The notes: generated by a model from the letters alone, not told the origin. 34,999 bases of DNA from an uncultured Collinsella sp. (GCA_900556875.1 USQQ01000017.1:1-34999), one strand, 5' to 3'. Counted from the stretch's first letter, positions 23,341-31,110 are shown. Numbers and translations are program-made.

Positions 23341-23403
23341 TGCGGGCGGGACGGTTCTCGCTGCGGGCGAGACGGTTTTCGCTACGGACGGCGCGGTTTT
23401 CGC
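23341..23403 (+). repeat. 21-bp tandem repeat, three units
   Basis: Units start at 23341, 23362 and 23383. The first two (TGCGGGCGGGACGGTTCTCG plus C, and a near-identical copy) differ at two positions; the third keeps CGGTTTTCGC. Together with the family A and B copies this accounts for most of the 327-bp gap before gatC. Confidence 0.75.
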
Positions 23404-23499
23404 TGCAGAACCACTAGCCCTTCGCCTGCCAGCCCGCCGCCCTCGTTACGTTTTCGCTGCATTTGGGTAAAGCGCCTGCTCCAAGCCGGCGTTGCCTTG

Positions 23500-23505
23500 T
23501 ATACT
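23500..23505 (+). promoter_or_regulatory. Putative -10 box of the gatCAB operon
   Basis: TATACT lies 36 nt before the gatC start. No convincing -35 box is present at 16-18 nt. Confidence 0.4.
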
Positions 23506-23540
23506 AGAGCGGTTTAACTGTTATGCGGAAGGGAGCGCCT

Positions 23541-23852
23541 ATGGCACTCAGCGAGAAAGACGTGCGCGGCATCGCCGAGTACGCAAAGATCGCACTGACC
23601 GATGACGAGCTCACCCAGATGACGTCCTACATGAACGACGCCGTCCAGATGCTCGAGCCCGTCCTGCAATATGACTTGCCCGACGTGGAGCCCACGTTCC
23701 ATCCCATCGGAAGCCTGTCCAACGTGATGGGCGATGACCTGCGCGAGCCCGAGCGCGACCTGCCGCTCGACGTTGCGCTCGAAAACGCCGGCAGCGCGCG
23801 CGACCGCTACTTCCGCGTGCCGTCCATTTTGGGAGAGGGGGAGAGCGAGTAA
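23541..23852 (+). CDS. gatC: Asp-tRNA(Asn)/Glu-tRNA(Gln) amidotransferase subunit C
   Basis: The 103-residue protein matches GatC, the small subunit that wraps around GatA and stabilises the GatCAB complex. It begins with the typical helix (LSEKDVRGIAEYAKIALTDDEL) and ends with DRYFRVPSILGEGE, like the conserved FxVPxIL tail. ATG 23541 follows GGAAGGGA; an ATG at 23523 is in frame but its upstream lacks a site. The stop TAA overlaps the gatA start (TAATG). GatCAB converts mischarged Glu-tRNA(Gln) or Asp-tRNA(Asn) to the amide form, which implies that the organism lacks at least one of the direct synthetases. Confidence 0.95.
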   Translation: MALSEKDVRGIAEYAKIALTDDELTQMTSYMNDAVQMLEPVLQYDLPDVEPTFHPIGSLSNVMGDDLREPERDLPLDVALENAGSARDRYFRVPSILGEGESE

Positions 23853-25366
23853 TGGCGCAGAGCTTCGATTCCCTTACCGCCGCCCAGATCGCTGCGGGCG
23901 TTGCCGCCGGCGACTTTACCGCTACCGAGGTGGCCCAGGCCTCCCTTGCCGCCATCGAGGCGCGCGAGGGCGGGGTCCAGGCATTCCTGCAGGTGGCGCC
24001 CGAGCTTGCGCTCGAGGCCGCCGCGCGCGTGGATGCCGACCGTGCCGCAGGCAAGCCGCTGCCCCCGCTTGCGGGCGTGCCGCTGGCCATCAAGGACAAC
24101 ATGAACCTTGTGGGTACGCGCACCACCTGCGCTTCCCGCATGCTTGCGGACTACCAGAGCGTCTACACTGCCACCTGCGTCCAGCGCATGCTCGATGCCG
24201 GCTGCCTGCCCATGGGCAAGGCCAACATGGACGAGTTTGCCTTTGGCAGCTCCACCGAGAGCTCGGCGTTCCACCGCACCAATAACCCTTGGGATACCGA
24301 GCGCGTGCCCGGCGGCTCCTCGGGCGGCTCCGCTGCAGCCGTCGCCGCGGGCGAGGTCGCGCTCTCGCTGGGCTCGGACACCGGCGGCTCCATTCGCCAG
24401 CCGGCGTCGCTGTGCGGCGTGGTGGGCTTTAAGCCCACGTATGGCGCCGTGAGCCGTTACGGCGTGGTTGCCTTTGGCTCGTCGCTCGACCAGGTGGGGC
24501 CCTTTGGCCGCACGGTCGAGGATGTTGCGCTGGCCATGAACGCGCTTACCGGCGCGGGCCACGATCCGTACGACTGCACCAGCCAGGATTGCGCCGTCGA
24601 CTTTACCGAGCACCTCAACGACAGCATCGAGGGCAAGCGCGTGGGCATTATCCCCGCGTTTATGGAGGCCGAGGGCCTGACGCCCGAGGTCAAGGCCGCT
24701 GTTCAGCGCGCCGCCCAGGAGCTGCAGAACCAGGGCGCCGAGCTGGTCGAGGTCGACCTGCCGCACCTGGATGCCGCCATCGCCGCCTACTACGTCATCG
24801 GCCCGGCCGAGGCGTTCTCCAACCTGGCCCGCTTCGACGGCATTCGCTACGGCTATCAGGAGGAGGGCTGCGCCAACCTGTCCGACCAGAGCTCGCTGTC
24901 GCGCGCCCACGGCTTTGGCGCCGAGGCCAAGCGCCGTCAGATGCTCGGCGCCTACCTGCTGAGCTCGGGCGTGTACGACAAGTACTACTACGCTGCGCAA
25001 AAGGCCCGTACGCTCATCACGCGGGACTACGACGCCGCGTATGCCAAGGTGGACACCATCCTCATGCCCGCCTCGCCGCGCACGGCCTTTAAGTTTGGCG
25101 AGATCAGCGACCCCACGCAGATGTACCTCTCCGACCTGTACACCATCTCGCTCAACATTTGCGGCAACGGCGGCATCTCGGTGCCGCTGGGCCTGGGCGA
25201 GGACACTCAGCTGCCCGTTTCTGCCCAGCTGGTGGGTCCGGCGTTTAAGGACCGTCAGCTGCTCACGTTTGCCCGCGCCCTGGAGCGCGGCTTTGCCGAT
25301 GCCGCCACGGGTGCGCCCGTGCTTTCCGTCGCGCCCGATTTTGCCGGGAAGGGAGGCGAGCTGTAA
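23852..25366 (+). CDS. gatA: Amidotransferase subunit A (glutaminase/amidase)
   Basis: The 504-residue subunit releases ammonia from glutamine for transamidation. The amidase-signature triad is visible: Lys81 (LAIKDNMN), cis-Ser156 (PGGSSGGSAAAVAAG) and nucleophile Ser180 (GSDTGGSIRQPAS). The spacing equals that of known GatA proteins. The length is slightly above the usual 480-490. It starts within the gatC stop and its own stop overlaps gatB in the same TAATG manner, giving tight translational coupling of the three subunits. Cytoplasmic. Confidence 0.97.
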   Translation: MAQSFDSLTAAQIAAGVAAGDFTATEVAQASLAAIEAREGGVQAFLQVAPELALEAAARVDADRAAGKPLPPLAGVPLAIKDNMNLVGTRTTCASRMLADYQSVYTATCVQRMLDAGCLPMGKANMDEFAFGSSTESSAFHRTNNPWDTERVPGGSSGGSAAAVAAGEVALSLGSDTGGSIRQPASLCGVVGFKPTYGAVSRYGVVAFGSSLDQVGPFGRTVEDVALAMNALTGAGHDPYDCTSQDCAVDFTEHLNDSIEGKRVGIIPAFMEAEGLTPEVKAAVQRAAQELQNQGAELVEVDLPHLDAAIAAYYVIGPAEAFSNLARFDGIRYGYQEEGCANLSDQSSLSRAHGFGAEAKRRQMLGAYLLSSGVYDKYYYAAQKARTLITRDYDAAYAKVDTILMPASPRTAFKFGEISDPTQMYLSDLYTISLNICGNGGISVPLGLGEDTQLPVSAQLVGPAFKDRQLLTFARALERGFADAATGAPVLSVAPDFAGKGGEL

Positions 25367-27042
25367 TGAAGGAGCTTTCCGAGGTCCTGCAGGATTGGGA
25401 GGCCGTGATCGGCCTGGAGATCCATACCGAGCTCACCGCACTCGATACCAAGATGTTCTGCAACTGCAAGCTCAGCCACGATGACGAACCCAACGCCAAC
25501 GTGTGCCCGGTGTGCCTGGGCCTGCCCGGCGCCCTGCCGGTGCCCAACAAGCGCGCCATCGAGAGCATCGTCAAGGCCGGTCTCGCCACCAACTGCGAGA
25601 TCCAGCGCCACTCGATGTTCTACCGCAAGCACTACTTCTATCCCGATATGGCCAAGAACTTCCAGACTACGCAGGGTCCGGTTGCCTTTGCCATGTACGG
25701 TCACCTGGATCTGGATGTGACCGGTCGCGGTGCCGCCGAGCGCCCCGACTGCGCGTTTGGCGAGGCCGAGGCCCAGAGTCTGGCGAGCGCCTCGGCCAAC
25801 GCCGAGGGCCTGTCCACGTCCATGTCCTCCACGATGCGCGAGGGCAATCAGCGCGCCGGACACTTGGCCAGCTATGACGCGTCCAATATGACCATGCCCG
25901 AGCGTCGCGAGGACGGTTCCTACACGGTGCCCATTCGCATCCTGCGCATCCATATGGAAGAGGACGCCGCCAAGATGGTGCACGTGGGCGGTGCCGAGGG
26001 CCGCATTACCGCCGCTGCCGAGTCGCTCGTCGACTACAACCGCTGCGGCACGCCTCTGATCGAGCTCGTCACCGAGCCCGATCTGCGCACGCCCGAGGAG
26101 GCTCGCCTGTTTATGGAGAAGCTCCGTCGCATCTTTGTGACGCTGGGCATTTCGGACTGCTCCATGGAAAAGGGTTCCATGCGCTGCGATGGCAACGTGT
26201 CGCTGCGCCGCCGCGGCGAGACCAAGCTGGGCACCAAGACCGAGCTCAAGAACCTCAACTCGTTTAAGAGCCTGCATGACGGCCTTGCCTACGAGATCTG
26301 CCGCCAGGCTGAGGTGCTCGAGGAGGGCGGCATTATCTATCAGGAGACCCGCCACTGGGAGCCTAGCCGCAAGCGCACCGTGGTCATGCGCGTCAAGGAG
26401 ACGGCCGACGACTATCGCCTGTTCCCCGATCCCGACCTGGCGCCGTTCGATCTGGACGACGAGTTCATCGACCGCTGCCGAGGTGAGATTCCCGAGCTGC
26501 CCGATGCCAAGCGCGCCCGTTTTGAGGCCGACTTTGGCATTAAGACGGCCGACGCTGAGCAGATTGCCGGCGACCCCGAGTTTGCCGACTTCTTTGAGGC
26601 CGCCGCTGCCGGTATGGCTGGCAAGGAGGCCCAGACGGTCGCAAACTTGCTGGTCAACGAGATGATCGCCTACCTTAAGGGCGCGGGCGTGTCGCTGGCC
26701 GAGTCCGGCATCGTGCCGGCTCAAGTGGCGGCGCTTGCCAAGCTGCTGGCGACCGATGCCATCAGCTCCAACCAGGCGCACGAGGTCTTTGAGGCCATGG
26801 CCCAGACCGGTGACGATCCCAACAAGATCGTCGACGAGCGTGGTATGCGTCAGGTGAGCGATGCCGGCGCGCTGCAGCCGATCGTGGACGAGGTGCTGGC
26901 AAACTGTGCCGATCAGGCGCAGCAGTATCGTGACGGCAACCAGAAGGTTATCGGCTTTTTGGTGGGCCAGTGCATGAAGGCGAGCCGCGGTAAGGGCAAC
27001 CCGAAGCTCTTCAACGAGTTGCTGAGAACGTCGCTCTCGTAA
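25366..27042 (+). CDS. gatB: Amidotransferase subunit B (tRNA-binding kinase), long form
   Basis: GatB phosphorylates the mischarged aminoacyl-tRNA and transfers ammonia to it. The cradle domain starts VIGLEIHTEL; CNCKL and CPVCLGLPG supply the zinc ligands. RIHMEEDAAK and DYNRCGTPLIELVTEPD are further signatures. The C-terminal third is the helical and YqeY-like tRNA-binding tail. At 558 residues it is longer than the common 475-500. Much of the surplus is an Ala/Ser-rich stretch (about residues 120-185) inserted before RILRIHMEED. Third gene of the operon; its stop is followed after 3 nt by a long inverted repeat that includes the terminator. Confidence 0.96.
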   Translation: MKELSEVLQDWEAVIGLEIHTELTALDTKMFCNCKLSHDDEPNANVCPVCLGLPGALPVPNKRAIESIVKAGLATNCEIQRHSMFYRKHYFYPDMAKNFQTTQGPVAFAMYGHLDLDVTGRGAAERPDCAFGEAEAQSLASASANAEGLSTSMSSTMREGNQRAGHLASYDASNMTMPERREDGSYTVPIRILRIHMEEDAAKMVHVGGAEGRITAAAESLVDYNRCGTPLIELVTEPDLRTPEEARLFMEKLRRIFVTLGISDCSMEKGSMRCDGNVSLRRRGETKLGTKTELKNLNSFKSLHDGLAYEICRQAEVLEEGGIIYQETRHWEPSRKRTVVMRVKETADDYRLFPDPDLAPFDLDDEFIDRCRGEIPELPDAKRARFEADFGIKTADAEQIAGDPEFADFFEAAAAGMAGKEAQTVANLLVNEMIAYLKGAGVSLAESGIVPAQVAALAKLLATDAISSNQAHEVFEAMAQTGDDPNKIVDERGMRQVSDAGALQPIVDEVLANCADQAQQYRDGNQKVIGFLVGQCMKASRGKGNPKLFNELLRTSLS

Positions 27043-27045
27043 ACG

Positions 27046-27188
27046 GGAACCCGGGAGCCCCGGCAGGGCGGGTGCTTCCTCAAAATTTCAAACAGTCCTG
27101 CGCAAGACGAAGGCCACATTAAGTGGCCTTCTTTGCGTGCGGAACTCATTTTGAGCAAGCACCCGCCCCGCCGGGGCTTCCGGGTTCC
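27046..27188. repeat. 41-bp inverted repeat around the gatB terminator
   Basis: The segments 27046-27086 and 27148-27188 are inverted copies with 38 of 41 matches. Between them lies GAAGGCCAC-ATTAA-GTGGCCTTC followed by TTT. The right arm is also the beginning of the 131-bp tandem unit, so the left arm is an inverted third copy of that unit's start. Confidence 0.88.
27109..27134 (+). terminator. Terminator of gatCAB
   Basis: GAAGGCCAC pairs perfectly with GTGGCCTTC around ATTAA, followed by TTT. It sits in the centre of the 41-bp inverted repeat. Confidence 0.85.
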
Positions 27189-27235
27189 GCAACGACTCGG
27201 CCGTTCGGGTCAGGTGGGCTGGATTGAATAGAGTG

Positions 27236-27267
27236 AATGGGCGCGCTGTTGGCGCGCCCATTGTTTT
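27236..27267 (+). terminator. Terminator-like hairpin closing repeat unit 1
   Basis: AATGGGCGCGC pairs perfectly with GCGCGCCCATT around TGTTG, followed by GTTTT. Confidence 0.8.
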
Positions 27268-27366
27268 GAAGGGAACTCATTTTGAGCAAGCGCCCACCCT
27301 GCCGGGGCTCCCGGGTTCTGCAACGACTCGGCCGTTCGGGTCAGGTAGGCTGAATGGAATTTGGTG

Positions 27367-27396
27367 AATGAGGGCGCCGTTGGCGCCCTCATTTTT
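27367..27396 (+). terminator. Terminator-like hairpin closing repeat unit 2
   Basis: AATGAGGGCGCC pairs perfectly with GGCGCCCTCATT around GTT; the right arm runs into TTTTTT in total. The stem sequence differs from that of unit 1 but pairing is kept. Confidence 0.85.
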
Positions 27397-27465
27397 TGTG
27401 GATGTGAAGCAGGGGCGGTCCCTTGGTCACATCGCGCCCCAAGATTTCCAAAAAGTTAACCTTTG

Positions 27466-27497
27466 TTGACCTCAATAGTTAGATAAACTAAACTATT
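27466..27497 (+). promoter_or_regulatory. Promoter and overlapping dyad of the metal-efflux unit
   Basis: TTGACC (27466-27471) and TAAACT (27489-27494) are exactly 17 nt apart. The inverted repeat AATAGTT (27474-27480) / AACTATT (27491-27497), with nested TTAG/CTAA, overlaps the -10 box and spacer. A dyad here is what a metal-sensing repressor such as a DtxR/MntR-type protein would use; the regulator itself is not in the window. Confidence 0.65.
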
Positions 27498-27581
27498 TTT
27501 CAAAAGCGTGCTCGAGCAAACTTGTTTACTCGGGTGCTGAGGCACCATGCCGCGTCCAATGCGGCAAAAGGGAGAAGCAAC

Positions 27582-27827
27582 ATGAAGAAGTCGACGTTTA
27601 ACACCCTGCTTGTCGGTGGCGGTTTTCTGCTCGGTACGGCCGGCATCAAGCTGCTCACCAGCGCTCCGGTAAAGAATGCCTGCGTGCAGGGTATCGCGTG
27701 CGGCATGCGCGTCAAGAACTGCTACCAGGACATGGTCGAGCAGGCCAAGGCCAATGTCGATGACATGGTTGCCGAGGCGGCCTATATCACCCAGAGCGAG
27801 GCCGCTGCTGACGAGGCAGCCGAGTAA
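27582..27827 (+). CDS. Short one-helix protein paired with a P-type ATPase (DUF6110-like; PacL-like?)
   Basis: The 81-residue protein has a Gly-rich hydrophobic segment (about 8-27, LLVGGGFLLGTAGIKLLTSA), an amphipathic part with three cysteines (Cys34, Cys40, Cys47) and an acidic Ala/Glu-rich tail (about 50-81). From memory it resembles DUF6110 proteins encoded next to heavy-metal ATPases. The layout also recalls mycobacterial DUF1490/PacL proteins, which assist the efflux pump CtpC. The His/Asp metal motif at the end of PacL1 is absent here. ATG 27582 follows AAGGGAGA. The gene ends 18 nt before the ATPase and shares its promoter. Function as pump partner or metal chaperone is inference. 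Confidence 0.75.
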   Translation: MKKSTFNTLLVGGGFLLGTAGIKLLTSAPVKNACVQGIACGMRVKNCYQDMVEQAKANVDDMVAEAAYITQSEAAADEAAE

Positions 27828-27845
27828 CGCTCCCAGGCACAAACT

Positions 27846-29921
27846 ATGAGATTCTCGATTATTAGCGAGATCCCCGGCAGGACCCGTCTTCAATTGGCGG
27901 GTCCTGTGCCAGAGAGCGATCTCGATGCACTTCTTAAGCTCAGCGGCGATATCGACGGCGTGCACAAGGTACGCGTTTATGGCCGTATTGGCCAGATGGC
28001 GCTCGAATATGACGAGCCGCGCCGCGATGCCGTGCTGGTCGCCGTCGGTGCGCTCGATGCCCAGGCCATTGCCGACGCAAAGACGGGCTACGTGATGCAA
28101 CTCGAGCCGCGCAAGCACAAACTCGTTATGGACCTGGCGACACTCGTCGGTGCCCATTACGCACGTCGCTGGTTTTTGCCCACGCCACTGCGCGCGGTGT
28201 TTGTCGTGGCCGGTTACATGGCATTTTTGCGCGCTGCCCTTCATGAGCTGGCGCAGCCGCGCCTGACCGTTCCTGTGCTCGACGCTTCGGCCATCGGCAT
28301 TTCGTTCGTCAAACGCGACGTCGACACCGCGGGCCAAACGATGTTTTTACTCAATGTGGGTGAGCTGCTCGAGGACTACACCCGCGCCATGAGCGAAAAC
28401 GAGCTCATCAACTCGCTGCTCGATGTACCCGACAAGGCGCAAAAGGTCGTCGGCGATACCGAGGTAAGCGTTGCTGCGACCGAGCTCGAGCCCGGCGATC
28501 TGGTCGCCGTGCGCACTGGCATGTCCATTTGCATCGACGGTGTCGTCGAGCAGGGGAGCGCTATGGTCAACCAGGCGACCCTGACCGGTGAGCCGCTGGC
28601 CGTTGAGCGCAGCGTGGGCGACGACGTGTTCGCCGGTACCGTCGTGGAAGACGGCAGCATCTTGGTGCGCGTGCGCGCCAACACGGCGCAGACCAAACTG
28701 CGCTCGATCGTCTCGCTCGTGCAGACGGCCGACTCGCTCAAATCCGAGGGCCAGTCGCATATGGAGGACCTCGCCAACAAGATCGTCCCGTGGAACTTCC
28801 TGCTCGCGGGCCTGGTTGCGCTCACCACGCGCAGCCTTATCAAGACCTCGGCGGCGCTGATGGTCGACTACTCGTGCGCACTCAAGCTCACGGGTTCCGT
28901 CGCCGTCATGACCGCCATGAGCGATGCCGCCAAGATGGGCGTCATGGTCAAGGGCGCGAAGTACTTTGAGTCGTTTGCCAAGGCTGACACCATCGTGTTT
29001 GATAAGACCGGCACGCTCACCGAGGCACAGCCGCGTCTAGCTTGCGTGCTCACGACCGATGGCTGGAGCGAGGACGAGATCCTGCGCCTTTCCGCTTGCT
29101 TGGAGGAGCATTTCCCGCATCCGGTGGCACGCGCCGTGGTCAATGCGGCACGCGAGCGCGGGCTCGAGCACCGCGAGCGCCATGCCGCCGTCGAGTACAT
29201 CGTGGCGCACGGCATCGCTTCGTCCATCGAAGGGCGTCGCGCCATCATCGGTTCCGCGCACTTTGTATTTGAGGACGAGGGTGCGCAGCTCGATTCCGAC
29301 ATTAAGGAGCGCATTGAGTCCCAGATGCAGGGCCTGTCGCCGCTGTATCTGGCGGTCGACGGCAAGGTCGTCGGCGTGCTCGGTATCGAGGACCCGCTCA
29401 AGTCCGGGGTCCGCGAGGCCATCGCCGACCTGCACGCGTTGGGCGTTAAGCACGTGGTCATGCTCACGGGCGACTCGGAACGCACGGCCGAGCGCATTGC
29501 TCGCGAAGCAGGTGTCGATGAGTTTAAGGCCGAGCTGCTGCCCGAGGACAAGTACGCCTATGTGGAACGCATTAAGGGCGAGGGGCGCCACGTTGCCATG
29601 GTGGGCGACGGTGTCAACGATTCGCCGGCGCTCGGTTTGGCCGACGTGGGCTTGGCGATGGGTGGCGGAAGCGACATCGCCAAGGAGGTTGCCGACATCA
29701 TCCTGACCGATACGGATCTTGCCGCGATCGTGCGCCTGCGCCGTATGAGTCAGGGGCTTATCGATCGTCTGACGAGTTCGTATTCCAAGGTGATGCTCAC
29801 CAACTCGGCGCTCCTGGCGCTGGGCATTACCGGCATGATCACTCCGCAGACGTCGTCACTGCTGCACAACGGCTCGACGATTGCCTACAGCCTGAGCAAC
29901 GCCAAGGCATATCTGCGTTAG
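27846..29921 (+). CDS. P1B-type heavy-metal-translocating ATPase
   Basis: The 691-residue membrane pump has an N-terminal metal-binding-like domain without the usual CxxC (about 1-75, SEIPGRTRLQL). The actuator domain carries TGEPL near 250. The intramembrane metal site reads DYSCALKL (Cys344) instead of CPC. The phosphorylation site is DKTGTLT (Asp386), the HP motif is His425-Pro426, and the hinge is GDGVNDSP (Asp588). Single Cys in place of CPC and the LLHNGSTI segment near the C-terminus suggest the branch that includes mycobacterial CtpC-type Mn/Zn pumps, rather than copper pumps. Metal identity is not certain. It is co-transcribed with the short protein upstream. Confidence 0.93.
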   Translation: MRFSIISEIPGRTRLQLAGPVPESDLDALLKLSGDIDGVHKVRVYGRIGQMALEYDEPRRDAVLVAVGALDAQAIADAKTGYVMQLEPRKHKLVMDLATLVGAHYARRWFLPTPLRAVFVVAGYMAFLRAALHELAQPRLTVPVLDASAIGISFVKRDVDTAGQTMFLLNVGELLEDYTRAMSENELINSLLDVPDKAQKVVGDTEVSVAATELEPGDLVAVRTGMSICIDGVVEQGSAMVNQATLTGEPLAVERSVGDDVFAGTVVEDGSILVRVRANTAQTKLRSIVSLVQTADSLKSEGQSHMEDLANKIVPWNFLLAGLVALTTRSLIKTSAALMVDYSCALKLTGSVAVMTAMSDAAKMGVMVKGAKYFESFAKADTIVFDKTGTLTEAQPRLACVLTTDGWSEDEILRLSACLEEHFPHPVARAVVNAARERGLEHRERHAAVEYIVAHGIASSIEGRRAIIGSAHFVFEDEGAQLDSDIKERIESQMQGLSPLYLAVDGKVVGVLGIEDPLKSGVREAIADLHALGVKHVVMLTGDSERTAERIAREAGVDEFKAELLPEDKYAYVERIKGEGRHVAMVGDGVNDSPALGLADVGLAMGGGSDIAKEVADIILTDTDLAAIVRLRRMSQGLIDRLTSSYSKVMLTNSALLALGITGMITPQTSSLLHNGSTIAYSLSNAKAYLR

Positions 29922-29945
29922 CAGACGTGTTCACCCACGTTATCT

Positions 29946-29992
29946 GGCCTGCGCCCGGACGGCATCGGCGTCGTCCGGGCGCAGGCCTTTTT
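29946..29992. terminator. Convergent terminator between the ATPase and the minus-strand gene
   Basis: GGCCTGCGCCCGGAC pairs with GTCCGGGCGCAGGCC over 15 perfect bp around a 12-nt loop, followed by TTTTT. The T run overlaps the stop codon of the minus-strand gene, so it serves the ATPase and possibly both directions. Confidence 0.93.
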
Positions 29993-30425
29993 AGACAAGT
30001 GCAGCTTTGATGGCGGGGCTTTCTGCAAGCTGCTCGGCTGCCTTTTCGTCGGAGCTGTCGAGTGCGGCCAGACTGCGGTAGACCCACTCGTTGACCTGGG
30101 TGTTCTTGACGCCTGCGGTCTGCATAAGGGCGCCTACCTCGCGGATTGCTGCGAACAGATCGGCCTTGGGACCCGCGAGCTCGACCTCGATACCGTGGTA
30201 GGCGGCCACGCCGCGGTTCTCACTCACGTGGTCGATAAAGCCCTCGACGGTCTCAAGCTGCTGAGTGAGAGCTGCATCATCGTCAACGTCCAGCGCGACG
30301 AGTGCGTTCGATACCGTGAGGGCGGGATGTCCGCAGGGGACAAAGCCCTCGATGACATCCATAGCTTCGGTAATGGTTGAGCCCAGGCCTGCGAGGGCAT
30401 TGACGAGTTGCTGCTTGGTATCCAT
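29991..30425 (-). CDS. Hypothetical protein, 144 residues
   Basis: I do not recognise this protein. It is acidic, rich in Ala, Leu and Val, without signal peptide or membrane helix, and looks mostly alpha-helical. The most distinctive segment is IEGFVPCGHPALTVSNALVALDVDD (about residues 25-50 when read from 25), with a Cys-Gly-His that could bind a ligand. ATG is supported by AAAGGA at a normal distance on the minus strand. It is the only minus-strand gene seen in the window, placed between the metal ATPase and tmRNA. Codon use fits the neighbours, so it is probably a real cytoplasmic protein. Confidence 0.75.
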   Translation of the reverse strand: MDTKQQLVNALAGLGSTITEAMDVIEGFVPCGHPALTVSNALVALDVDDDAALTQQLETVEGFIDHVSENRGVAAYHGIEVELAGPKADLFAAIREVGALMQTAGVKNTQVNEWVYRSLAALDSSDEKAAEQLAESPAIKAALV

Positions 30426-30560
30426 AACGGTCCTTTCGACGGGTCAATTTTTCTTGGCGAAAATATACGTGACGCGATCGGTGGCAAAAGTGCGAAGTGC
30501 GGAGCACATTGGGGTCTTCACAGCTCGTGCATAGAACAGCTGTCCGCTTTCAGAACGTGG

Positions 30561-30566
30561 TAAGAT
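30561..30566 (+). promoter_or_regulatory. Putative -10 box of the tmRNA gene
   Basis: TAAGAT lies about 100 nt before the mature tmRNA 5' end. No clear -35 box is seen. A small hairpin GCGGGGC-TC-GCCCCG (about 30579) follows. Confidence 0.3.
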
Positions 30567-30664
30567 AACACTCCACAAGCGGGGCTCGCCCCGTATGTTC
30601 CTTGAAAAGTCGACGGTTATCGGGTGTTTGCAGGCCCGATACCATCCAGACTTTCCCAACATTC

Positions 30665-31028
30665 GGGGGCGACTGGTTTCGACACGATAGCTCTGAGAGA
30701 GGAAGCAAGCCGAGGTCTCCTCGCCTCGTTAAACAGGGGTACCGTCAAATTGAATTGACAACAACTCTTCTTTTGAGCCTATGGCTCTCGCTGCTTAATT
30801 TATAGCGGCGCGTCAACCCGGTGATTTCCCCGACACCGGTGCGACGTCATGTTAGGGGAATGCTCCTGCGCACGTAATCGGTATGGCGCAGGCTAAGATC
30901 GAACCGGTTGGGATGCTGCGAGCGTGTCGCTGCGCGCAAAGCGTCCGAGACTAAACCAGCGACTGAGCTTGGAGATGCCAATCAGGGGGCTTTCGTGGAC
31001 CGGAGTTCGATTCTCCGCGCCTCCACCA
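30665..31028 (+). ncRNA. ssrA: Transfer-messenger RNA (tmRNA)
   Basis: tmRNA frees stalled ribosomes and adds a degradation tag. The 5' end GGGGGCGACTGGTTTCGAC pairs as a 7-bp acceptor stem (GGGGGCG with CGCCTCC, one G-U) with the 3' end, which has the T-arm CGGAG-TTCGATT-CTCCG and an encoded ACCA. The tag frame ends DNNSSFEPMALAA at 30757-30795, followed by TAA (30796-30798). The ALAA ending is the standard protease signal; the exact resume codon is not certain, and in most tags a first Ala comes from the tRNA charge. Pseudoknot-like pairings fill the rest. Length 364 nt is normal. Confidence 0.97.
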
Positions 31029-31037
31029 ATAGTTACA

Positions 31038-31070
31038 AGCAGGTAGAGAAGCGTCTCTACCTGCTTTTTT
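31038..31070 (+). terminator. Terminator of tmRNA
   Basis: AGCAGGTAGAG pairs perfectly with CTCTACCTGCT around AAGCGT, with a run of six T. Confidence 0.95.
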
Positions 31071-31085
31071 ATTACATATAGATAC

Positions 31086-31102
31086 CGCGGAGAATCGAAC
31101 TC
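31086..31102 (-). repeat. Inverted 17-nt copy of the tmRNA T-arm
   Basis: CGCGGAGAATCGAACTC is the exact reverse complement of tmRNA positions 31003-31019. It starts 58 nt beyond the tmRNA CCA. Confidence 0.85.
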
Positions 31103-31110
31103 TGTGCAGG

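Larger units (their letters stand above)
27142..27403 (+). repeat. 131-bp tandem duplication, each unit ending in a hairpin
   Basis: Unit 1 starts at 27142 and unit 2 at 27273, both with GAACTCATTTTGAGCAAGC. They stay closely similar for about 97 bp, including a shared stretch from CAACGACTCGGCCGTTCGGG onward. Each then ends in a perfect hairpin plus T run whose stem differs between units. There are no coding frames of note. With the 41-bp inverted repeat and the promoter at 27466, this explains the 539-bp gap 27043-27581. Confidence 0.85.

Noticed and set aside
30602..30805. Plus-strand frame of 67 codons
   Set aside because: It lies within the tmRNA gene, out of frame with the tag.
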